Positions 55,857 through 64,000 of a DNA stretch of 64,000 bases are shown here, piece after piece (position 1 is the first letter of the stretch; every line of letters begins with the position of its first letter). Made by a program: the position numbers and the translations under genes. The notes below the pieces were generated by a model, which made no database searches, had not been told where the DNA came from, and saw nothing but the letters and a program-made list of their open reading frames with translations. Location: positions 3,431,442 through 3,495,441 of the forward strand of contig NC_087392.1 in the NCBI RefSeq assembly GCF_963675165.1. Direction: 5' to 3'. The stretch comes from Halichondria panicea. Lineage: Eukaryota > Porifera > Demospongiae > Suberitida > Halichondriidae.

Positions 55857-55989
55857 CTGATCCTACCTTACTTCAGAATGTAGTAAGCCATACTATCGGG
55901 GAGAGTAACTCAACGAGCTGAGAGTGAATCATTCATCAGCAGTAACCTAAAAACTGGCTCGACTAAGATAACGATATCCACGATATCCA

Positions 55990-56690
55990 GCAGTAGTGAT
56001 GAAGACACCGAACCTAGGGTACAAGCATTTGGAAAAATTGAGCAATTTTATCTGTACAAGGCTGTACTTCTAAGCAGTAAAAAGTGGCTCAATGACAACC
56101 ACTTGAAACTGTGCACAAAAACTAGCCAATTCCCTCAATATGGAGGGCTACGAAGTACACTAACCCAAACCAAACCTCTAGAGCCTCTACCTCCAGATTC
56201 TCTCCACGTCGTACACATTAATAGAAATCATTGGGCCGCAGCCATATGACTCATTGTACTCTCATACAGAGATTAGTTTGACCACCAAGATTCTACTCGC
56301 ATAGTTGCTGAAATCAAGTGAACATTTCATTAGACTGTGTAAATGCCAAAGCAGTGGGGGGCATCAGATTGTGGGTTGTTTTCGATAGCCTATGCCAGTG
56401 GCGTCACATTCATACAACTTTCTATGAGAAACCATTTTCTTCACTGCATTGAAGATGAAAAGATGACCCCATTTCCAGTGGGACCTGAGAGGAGGAAGAG
56501 AGGGGCTTCAAAGCAAATTATTATTAACATTTGCCATGATGGAACCAAAATGATAGCTTGTGATGGGACAAGTTGCCCACTTGGGGGTTGGTTTCTTGGG
56601 GGTTGGTTTCACTGAAAATGCCTTGAAGTGAACACTAAAATTCCAGAGTTGTGGTATTGCAAACGATGCATCGTGCACTGAAGTATGTAA
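55990..56690 (+). pseudogene. Ulp1-type (C48) protease and PHD finger
   Basis: Ulp1-like cysteine proteases cleave SUMO or related tags. Here SSKKWLNDNHLKLC and QYGGLRSTL open the domain (56030-56160). The catalytic set is recognisable: His in HVVHINRNHWAAA (near 56220), Asp in YDSLYSHTE (near 56247, another frame), Gln and Cys in MPKQWGASDCGLFSIAYASG (56343). The C-terminus has a PHD-type zinc finger, ICHDGTKMIACDGTSCPLGG then WFH.KCL and WYCKRC (56530-56680), which usually reads histone tails. A tandem TTGGGGGTTGGTTTC at about 56581-56610 duplicates residues before WFH. Stops after HWAAA and WFH show decay. Confidence 0.75.
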
Positions 56691-56784
56691 AATATTATAG
56701 CTAGATGTATCATGACTGTATGTTGTCTTGCTATGTAAACCTTGTATAGACTATACTACAAGTTAGCTAGATTTACAGCACTCT

Positions 56785-56870
56785 GCAAATCAATCTTGCT
56801 AAATCTCGAGCAAATCTCGGTAAATCTGGGCAAATCCGCGGTAAATCTGTAAATCCTGGCTTAGATCTTT
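56785..56870 (+). repeat. Right subterminal TAAATC array
   Basis: CAAATCAATC, TAAATCTCG, CAAATCTCG, TAAATCTGG, CAAATCC, TAAATCTG and TAAATCC follow each other at about 8-12-bp spacing. They match the left array at 52446-52522 in motif and orientation. Confidence 0.75.
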
Positions 56871-56895
56871 GATAAATTTTCAGACCATAATCCTA

Positions 56896-58760
56896 AGTGT
56901 CGGAGTGACACGGAGCCTAGACAAGTTAGCACACTGTTGTACTGCCTAGGAGAAAATGCAGAAGATGTCTACTAACATCACGATAAAGAGAGATACCAGC
57001 CCGTCATACAAAAGCTTGATGAGTTCTTTCAAGTACGGAGAAATGTAATATTCGAACGAGCCAGATTCAATCGCAGAAACCAGCTAGACGGAGAATCTAT
57101 TGAGGAATACCTCACAGCTCTTTACTCCTTAGTTGGCTACGCGATCGAATTGTTGTGGGACACACCGCTGTCAGAACGACTTCGACACTTGAGAAAGCAA
57201 GGACAATGGTAAGACAAAGAGAAGCCGTCACCAAGAGTTTATGATAGAGAGAGAGTATCGAACGTAGGCATACTGTACATCAGATGTATGCGGAGACTTC
57301 CTGTATCTGTCACAAGCTTGGAATTTGCACACTGACCAATCCAAGTGTGGGTGATGTCATCTATGAAGAAAGTAGATTACATCACCCACACTTGGATGGT
57401 TGATAGATTACATCACCCACGCTTGGATTGGTCAGTGTGCAAATTCCAAGATACAGGAAGTCACGTTACTCTCCGCATACATCTGATACACAGTATGCCT
57501 ATGTTCGATACTCTCTCTCTATCATAAACTCTTGCCATCGCTATACAAGGAAAGCAACTACGAGGCGATGGTAGTCAAGAGTCACCCTTCCTTATCGAGC
57601 CTGTGGGATCCCATAGACCTATGAGTGCGGTAACCACAAGTACAAGACAACCTTATATTTGGAACACTAACAGCAGAGATGGTCGTGGTACCAGCAGTGG
57701 TACCAGCAGAGACTCAAGTGAATGCACACGTTGCGGCAAGAATAAACATGACAGAGGGCCCAGCAAGAGACGCTGTTTGCAACGGCATTTTAGCACCAGG
57801 TGCTACTCTAAGATAGTAGCCAACATTGACGCTGAGTCTAATGAGTCATCTATGGATACAGCCTTTCTCGGAGCAGTAAATCTCCTGGACAGTACCACTA
57901 TCTCTTCGAGAAGGAACCATCAACTTTAAGCTGGATACTGGAGCAGAGGTGACGCTACGAGCCGAGTTCTCTATGGACCAGCTAACTAGGTCTACAACTG
58001 TGAGTTGTAGCTCACAACAGACTGTGTTTGCAGCTCATTAGTACCAACTTTGCCGTTGGTGACATCCGTTCTAAATTTCCGAAAGTGTACTAGGGAACAT
58101 GGGAGATGAGTATGCTATTAAGCAGGGGCTGTACCATATGCCTTGTATACACCACGAAATGTAGCATTCCCCAAGAAACTAGGTCAGATATCACACAGTG
58201 GTGCGCGGGAATGGTCGTGGTGCCAAAATCTCGGGAGCATGTCGAATCTGTGTGGACCTGAAGCCACTTTCAGGTCCACTTAACGTCAACGTTAAGAGAC
58301 CCATTCCGAAGGTCGAAGAAACCTTAGCCCAGCTAGCCGGTGCTAAGGCAAAATCGATGCTAATAGCGGATTCTGGCAGATCCCGCTAGCTGAAGAATCA
58401 AAAAGACTCACTACATTTATCACACCGTTTGGGAGATACTGCTTTAACAAACTCCCCTTTGGCATTCCCCGAGCGTAGGATGAATGAGATCCTCAATGGA
58501 GCCCTGTGTATGATGGACGATGTTCTCATCTTTGGGTGGAGCACGATACTCGTCTGGTCGCAATTACGACACGAATAGAAGCAGCTGGTGTCACCGAGAA
58601 GTGTGAGTTCAACAAAAAGCGAGTAAAATTCCTTGGCCACATCATTGATCAAGATGGCATCAGCCTGACAAAATTGCAGCTATAATCAATATGGCAGATT
58701 TCTCGGCATGGCTAATCAATCACCGGGGAGCACAACTAAGTCACCACTCCTAAGCAAGAA
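56896..58760 (+). pseudogene. Ty3/gypsy gag-pol remnant
   Basis: Gag continues with RQVSTLLYCLGENAEDV, then FFQVRRNVIFERARFNRRNQ and LDGESIEEYLTALYSLVGY (57030-57150), and a decayed zinc knuckle, CTRCGKNKHD (57730). A protease-like FKLDTGAEVTLR is near 57925. Reverse transcriptase pieces are ACRICVDLKPL, RPIPKVEETLAQLAGAKAKS (58225-58350), TTFITPFGRYCFNKLPFGIP (58410) and EKCEFNKKRVKFLGHIIDQD (58595). The catalytic DD block is reduced to MMDDVLIFG. RNase H, integrase and 3' LTR are absent; sequence then meets BEL copy 2. A large palindrome (57236-57530) interrupts gag. Frames are broken many times. Confidence 0.8.
57236..57530. repeat. Large inverted repeat (two ~121-bp arms)
   Basis: 57236-57357 begins AGTTTATGATAGAGAGAGAG, and 57410-57530 is its near-exact reverse complement, with a few substitutions and small indels. 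The 52-bp spacer contains another copy of TAGATTACATCACCCAC. The arms lie inside gypsy gag and are not part of its normal coding. Confidence 0.85.
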
Positions 58761-58968
58761 ACATACATGAGGACTGTAGGAGCTACTCTTGGATTAGTTA
58801 AGATAATTTCACTTCACTTTTTACTGATACAAAGTACCATATGCTATAGATCATATCACATGAGCAATACATAATGAACAGAAAACTTAGAATAGACATG
58901 ACCATTGCCGTCCTTAACATACCGCCGGCCAAGACCGGATAATATTAAATAATTGTTCATTAGCACAG
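58761..58968 (-). repeat. Probable start of the 3' LTR of BEL copy 2
   Basis: On minus, the pol stop at 58969-58971 is followed within about 50 bp by a purine-rich GGCCGGCGG and then TGTTAAGGACGGCAATGGTC (from about 58920), a common way for a BEL LTR to start. The 5' LTR would lie beyond the window end, so the repeat cannot be confirmed. Confidence 0.35.
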
Positions 58969-61900
58969 TTAGTTCTCGATCGGCAATAATACAGCGATTT
59001 TCGTAATTGGTCGTTGCGTCTTGACAGTGACGACACGAACTAAACCGTCCTTTCCAGGGTACACTTGTACAACACGTGCCATAGGCCATTTTCCAGGGAT
59101 ACCTTCTCGCAATATAACTAATAACTAAATCACCGACGTTTCGAGTGCACTTTGTGTACTTGTTTAGAGTGGACAGATACTCGACAGATACTCACTTGAC
59201 CACCTCTGCCAGAAGAGACAAACTATTTGTTGGCATAAATGCCAGCGTCGTAGTAATGAAATGGGACGATATGAAAAGGCAGGGTCAGGTAAATCCATCA
59301 ATGGGCGACCGATTAGGAAGTGCCCCGGAGTAAGGATCTCTATTCCATCAGGGTCTGAAGTAAGTGGAGTTAAAGGCCGACTGTTTAAGCAAGCTGTGCC
59401 AATAGTGTGGTCATCTCTGTGAGCTTGACATTACTTGCAACTCTTTTGAGATGAAGCTTAAAGCTTTTAACAGCTGCCTCCCATAATCCGCCAAAATGAG
59501 GGGAACGTTCAGGGATGAACTTCCACACGAAAGAACAAAACTCGGATATTTGACCTTGTGTGCGCTGTTCTTCAAGGAATTCTGAGAATTCTCTGAGCTC
59601 TCGATTAGCCCCACGAAAGTTGGTACCATTATCACTCCATATCATGGATGGATGGCCAGGGCGTGCCATGAAACGCCGGAGAGCAGCGTTAAATTGGAAA
59701 CAAGCTCCAAGTGTACGGCCTTTACAGATAAAGATACAAAAACGCACACATAAGATTTGAGAACGGTGGGTTTACGGACAGAACCGTACTTAACGTACAA
59801 GGGGCCAACTCCGACATTTTCGAATATAGAATCAGGTGTTACACGTTCCATGGGAAGTTGACCCATTTTCTGTGATTGTGGCTTGATTGAATCCTTTCGA
59901 CACACCAAGCACTGTCGAGTAATTGATCTCAGTCTTATGGCATGAGATAATGTAAAAACGGCGACACAACTCTGCAGTTAGTAAGGTTGGTCCGGCATGT
60001 AGTAGACGTAAGCACGTATGATGAGTCTTGTTAGCACATGATTGCCATTTAGTATGATCGGTATCTTGGAGTTTCCAGTACGTCCACCAATCCATAGTAC
60101 GCCCATCGTGTCCAAAAAAGGATGAAACAAGGCTAAACAACTACTGTTGTGGATCTCAAGATTGAGCTTCAGCATCTGTACTTCTTCCGGGAAACTGATT
60201 AGCTGAGATAAACAAACAGATCCAATAATTCTCAGCTGACACAAGCTCCGGGATCATGAGACTGTACACAAGAGTAGATTTCCGACAATTGTTCAAAAAA
60301 CGAAAAATCCATGCTGTAACTCGTTTAAGGCGTGTAAACGTTGAGTATTGAGTTAAACTGTGAGAGCGAGACAAATTTCCCGTTTTTCTTCAGGAAATTG
60401 CTCTGACGAGATTGGCCATTGCCCAGGATGAGAAAGTAGCCACAATTTGTATTCTAACAACTCGGAAGGAAAAGTCCTCGGGACGCACAATCAGCAGGAT
60501 TATCAGAACTGCTGACATGGCTCCATCGCTCTGGAGATATTTGATCCATGATGAATGATACTCTATTACCGACAAATGTTTTAAAACGACCATTCAACCA
60601 ACAGAGTACAATTGTACTGTCTGTCCATGCAAAAGTATCGTGCATTGGAACATTGAAGATCTCTTTAACATGACGTAGTAGTTTTGACAACAAGTGAGCT
60701 CCACACAACTCTAGGCGGGGAATGGTTTGTCTCTTTATAGGTGCCACTTTAGTCTTTGCCATGACCAGGGACACGTGAGTGTTGTCTTGGGTATCAGTCA
60801 TACGAATATATACAACCCCTGCGTAGGCAATTTCTGAAGCATCGCAAAACCCATGAATCTGAATCGGGTATCCTTGGGATAGTAGTAACGATCAATTGAC
60901 TTGCTTGAGAGGAGAGGGAGCTCTCGTCTCCACTGTAGCCAAGCTTGCTTTACATCAGCAGGGACCAGATCATCCTTTCTTTCCCAAAGGCGTTGGAGAA
61001 GAACCTTTGCTTGGATCGTGGTAGGGGCAAACCATCCCAAAACGTCGAATGTTTTAGCTATATCAGACGCAAGTGAAGGTAAATCAGCGATTTGAATTGA
61101 TCAGACTGAGTATTCCATTCAAATCCGAGAGTCTTTGTTTTTCCCTGTGAATTGGTGATGCTTTGTACTTCGTGTTTGTCTCTGAGTTCAAATGGAATAG
61201 TATCAAGCACAGCGGGATCACTACAGTTCCATTTGCGTAGCAAGAATTTTCCACAAGAAAGAAGATCTTGGAGTTGCTTTTGCAAGCAGATTGCTTCTTC
61301 TATGCTGTCAGCACCAAGTCAGCGCATCATCAACGTAAAATGACGCCAGTCGTGAGCATAGTCTCTGTTTCACAGACATGTTTGAAGCAAATGAGACACC
61401 GAAGGTGATTCGTGTCATTCGATAGTCTTTAAGCATATTGCCTTGTGAAGACCTCCATACAAAACGGTCTGTCATTCTTTGTGAGCTCAATAGCTCGATA
61501 CATCTTGCTTATATCAGCTGTAAGTCCAACTCGATGGAGTCGAAACCTGAGAATAACATCGATCAATGGAGGGTGCCCTACCAATAGGGTATCGTTCAGA
61601 GAGACACCAGTTGATGATTTCGCTGACGCGTCGAAAACTGCTCGAACCTTTGTGGTGGTAGACTCTTTGTATACTGCATGCATAGGTAAATAGAAAACCT
61701 GATGTTTAGGTTTATCAAGGTCATCAGGAGGCACATGCTAACGGATTCTCTCATAACAGCTTCGAAAACCTCGAACTCATTCTTGGATTTCAAGGATTTC
61801 TCCAGAGAAAGGAAACGCCTTACGGCTTGAGTGCGAGATTCCCCAATTATCTTGCAGTGTGGGTCTTTCGGTAAAGGAACAACAAATCGTCCTTCCTCGT

Positions 61901-62330
61901 TTCGATAAGCCGTTGTACAACGCATTCTTCTTGAGAAAGGAGGGAATCCTTTGTTGGTGGTTCTTCGACCTGCCAAAACTTGCGAAGAAGATCATCTCCA
62001 GACTCGGTGGCTGCATGGAAGGTAGTGACTTGCGTTTCAGTACAAGAGCTACCACTCTTTCCACTAAGGACCCAACCAAATACGGTTTCAAAGGCGACAG
62101 GAGAGCCATGAGGTCCTGTCCGCCGGCCGTGGAGAAGTGCTTCAGTGAAGATCTCTACACCCAGTAGGATCCCAGGGACGCCGAAACCAGGGTCAGCTAA
62201 GGGCAGATCAGAGAGATGGTCCCAATTTAGGTCAAATGGAACAAGAGAGAGAGGTAAGTCACATGTTACCTTAGGTACAACAATGGCACTTATACCGAAA
62301 GTTTTCTCAGACGATCTAGTAGGAGAGATT
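58969..62330 (-). pseudogene. BEL/Pao copy 2, pol
   Basis: Minus-strand pol. Reverse transcriptase blocks are EEGRFVVPLPKDP, SRTQAVRRFLSLEKSL, GLTADISKMYRAIELTKNDR (61590-61500) and the catalytic SFYVDDALTW near 61330. Next come a Pao-specific region (GWFAPTTIQAKVLLQRLWER, 61038), RNase H-like TFAWTDSTIVLCWLNGRFKT, the integrase zinc-binding region with WIGGRT (60110) and integrase core blocks GVGPLYVKYGSVRKPTVLKS (59815), HPSMIWSDNGTNFRGANREL and FGGLWEAAVKSFKLHL. A C-terminal DUF5641-like domain reads VVQVYPGKDGLVRVVTVKTQ (59060), ending at the stop 58969-58971. All expected enzymes are present in order, but stops and frame changes split them, so the copy is not functional as sequenced. Confidence 0.88.
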
Positions 62331-62336
62331 TGGAAA

Positions 62337-63890
62337 CTAGCAACGGATTGAGCAGAGAGAGACCTTGTGCTTCAGCCCAACAATACCAGACACCGTGATG
62401 GCTTGATTAACTCTTGGAAGACGGAGCGAGTCGTTCCGACACAAAGGATGCATTGTCCAGAAGAGCTCTACAGAAGTGCCATCAGGTGCAGAAACTAGGA
62501 TTCGGCAAGTCATTAGAGCATTTGAAGTGTCGCTTGTCGGTTCATTTCCCTTTGTATTCTCTAAATGTAGTAACGTGTGATGTGGGCTTTGACACTTTCT
62601 ACATCTGTGTAGCGATTTGCATTGTTTTATGAAATGGGTTAGACAGTTCATACAAATCTTATGTTCTTTCAAAAGAGAGAGCTTTTCTTCATGATTTATA
62701 GATTTGAAGTTCTGGTAAACATATAAGGGATGTTTTTCAACTTTACAAGCAATACAGGTTTGAGTTGAAGCGTGTTGAGCAGCAAAGGACAAAGGAAGTG
62801 ATGGGTTTGAATGAACTAGCAGGACGCAGGTCGTGTTGGTTTCTTAATATGGGTCAGAGAAGTTTTTGAAGCTTGTGCTTGAAGATCGATAAAATGGTAT
62901 TGGGGTACGCCTTCCATTGACTGACTATGTCGTTGCCACTCAAACATAGTGTTCACGTCTAGTTTTAATTCAAGTACGGAAGTAATGAATGCACCAGAGG
63001 ATTCGTACTCCATTGACTTTAGTGCACGAATGTGTTGTTGGACAGTGTCATGAGAAGCAGGAGCTTCAAAGATCATTTTTACATGAGTTTGGTGTATGAG
63101 GCATGGTCTATTGTATCGAGATCGCAAGCAGTCGACTGCTTCTGCATAATTCTCCCCCGATTGGGACAATCCTTCAATCACACCCTTTGCCGAACCATCC
63201 TTAAGAGAGTCCGCCAAGCTAGAACGTTCGTGAATTGACACGGAAAACTGTTCCCAAAATCTACGCCAGTTTAGAATATTTCCATCGAAAACTGGGACAT
63301 CTAGTTTAGGGAGACGTATGCCTTTGCTTTCTGTACTATCAATATCAGATACAGATTCGCTAACTAGCATCTTCAGTTTAACGGAACAATCAAAATGTAG
63401 ATCTGAGTGCATTCTAAAAAGCTTCTGCTAGATCTAATGCCATTAGATTGTCATGAATACCACGAAGATTTCTCTTTGTGTCAATCAATTGCTCATTATG
63501 CTGTATTAGTACATGCTTATCAGGTGAGTCTAAGCTGGAGATAGCTTCATCAATTGAGCGCAAGGCTCCATGGAAGTGGGCAAGTTTCCGGGATACCAGT
63601 CCACGTTCACTTTTCAAGTTGGTAGTCAATTTCATCATAGGCAGTAAACGCATCTTCAAATCGGTGATGTTGTCATCAACTTCATCTAAAATGTCTTGTT
63701 CATTTGACAAGAGTTCATCATCGTCTAAGAGATCTACTAGCTCAAGATCGAGACGTCTGAAGTCTGTATCTAGAGAGTCTAGTTTTTCTGCAAGGTGTTT
63801 AGCAGCATCTCCCTGGTTTGGAGCTTCAGTTCCTTCTAATTCTCAGGTTTTAGTTCGAATTCTAGTTATAGAGGCACGTACGACACCTCC
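62337..63890 (-). pseudogene. BEL/Pao copy 2, gag and protease start
   Basis: Minus-strand gag. The N-terminus near 63885 reads GGVVRASITRIRTKT (compare RGITRASITRLNTKL of copy 1) and continues as a coiled coil to 63414. The next frame (63412-62816) is the DUF1759-like region (GIRLPKLDVPVFDGNILNWR, GLSQSGENYAEAV, NTMFEWQRHSQ). 62792-62337 carries zinc knuckles (CIACKVEKHPLYVYQ, CRKCQSPHHTL) and then the protease-like start. The two copies are clearly one family but diverged, so they inserted separately. The element runs off the right edge, so its 5' LTR is not visible. Confidence 0.85.
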
Positions 63891-64000
63891 TTCTTTTCAG
63901 TTTTGTAATTTCACGAGGATCCAGGCGAATTATTTGCTTCGGGCGCAATTCAATTCAGACAACGTTCAAATCAATAACAATATGCAGTATACGAACGAGC

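Larger units (their letters stand above)
52430..56907 (+). mobile_element. Ulp1/PHD-carrying DNA transposon inserted in gypsy gag
   Basis: Gypsy gag stops near 52440 and restarts near 56896. Both junctions contain GTGACAC[CG]GAG (52428-52438 and 56897-56907), an imperfect direct repeat that may be the target duplication. Both ends of the insert carry clusters of AAATC motifs. Between them lies a zinc-finger region, a transposase-like core, a third conserved region, an Ulp1-type protease and a PHD finger, all on plus and all broken by stops. Ulp1 proteases occur in Zisupton/KDZ, some Mutator-like and other DNA transposons. Assignment to one superfamily is not possible from sight. Exact termini are uncertain; TC[AC]GACACT may be a short inverted repeat at the two ends. 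Confidence 0.6.

Overview
This is eukaryotic DNA: genes are split by short GT..AG introns, protein families are animal-type, and several classes of eukaryotic transposon are present. Many fragments resemble multicopy proteins I associate with sponges and other early-branching or marine invertebrates, so a demosponge-like animal is my best guess. That is recognition from memory, not a search. I see no rRNA, tRNA, CRISPR array or operon, and no fully intact cellular gene. The window is mostly a graveyard of nested, decayed transposable elements with pieces of a few multicopy gene families between them.

Layout. 1-8.8 kb: gene-poor, with piggyBac and retroelement scraps and dispersed repeats. 8.8-10.1 kb: a decayed gene of a family marked by an HKT motif. 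10.1-13.6 kb: simple repeats, a short telomere-like tract and a small coiled-coil coding piece. 13.64-16.12 kb: a complete Tc1/mariner-type element with perfect 25-bp inverted repeats, TA target duplication, a frameshifted DD34E transposase and a second, convergent spliced gene. 16.2-17.8 kb: minisatellites. 18.0-19.3 kb: a gene of the HKT family with a TATA box. 19.6-20.5 kb (minus) and 28.6-29.0 kb (plus): two decayed integrase-core genes. 22.5-24.0 kb: an exon chain encoding a UBX-like domain, an acidic linker and the start of a HECT domain. 24.9-26.9 kb (minus): a transposase-like gene (probably the DUF7869 type) ending in a CCHC knuckle. 27.3-28.1 kb: an internally deleted piggyBac element. 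29.4-30.6 kb (minus): a second HECT gene piece. 30.6-31.0 kb: two adjacent small foldback elements. 32.5-34.5 kb: an EnSpm/CACTA tnp2 transposase remnant.

35.1-42.5 kb: a BEL/Pao retrotransposon split inside its reverse transcriptase by a 3.7-kb piggyBac element (TTAA at both ends); a piggyBac intron holds a TG-rich microsatellite. 42.5-51.3 kb: repeats, a decayed gene with a GTHSVCVCT motif, and more piggyBac remnants. 52.2-58.7 kb: a Ty3/gypsy remnant split by a roughly 4.4-kb element carrying a transposase-like core, an Ulp1-type cysteine protease and a PHD finger, with TAAATC-rich arrays near both ends. 58.9-63.9 kb (minus): a second, more complete BEL/Pao copy.

Two themes stand out. Insertion history can be read directly: piggyBac in BEL, the Ulp1 element in gypsy, and Tc1 in a tandem repeat. 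In addition, perfect back-to-back duplications of about 7-17 bp occur throughout, in coding and non-coding sequence and in unrelated elements, and several break reading frames. These are either a strong local mutational signature or an assembly artefact, and this must be settled before any frame here is trusted.
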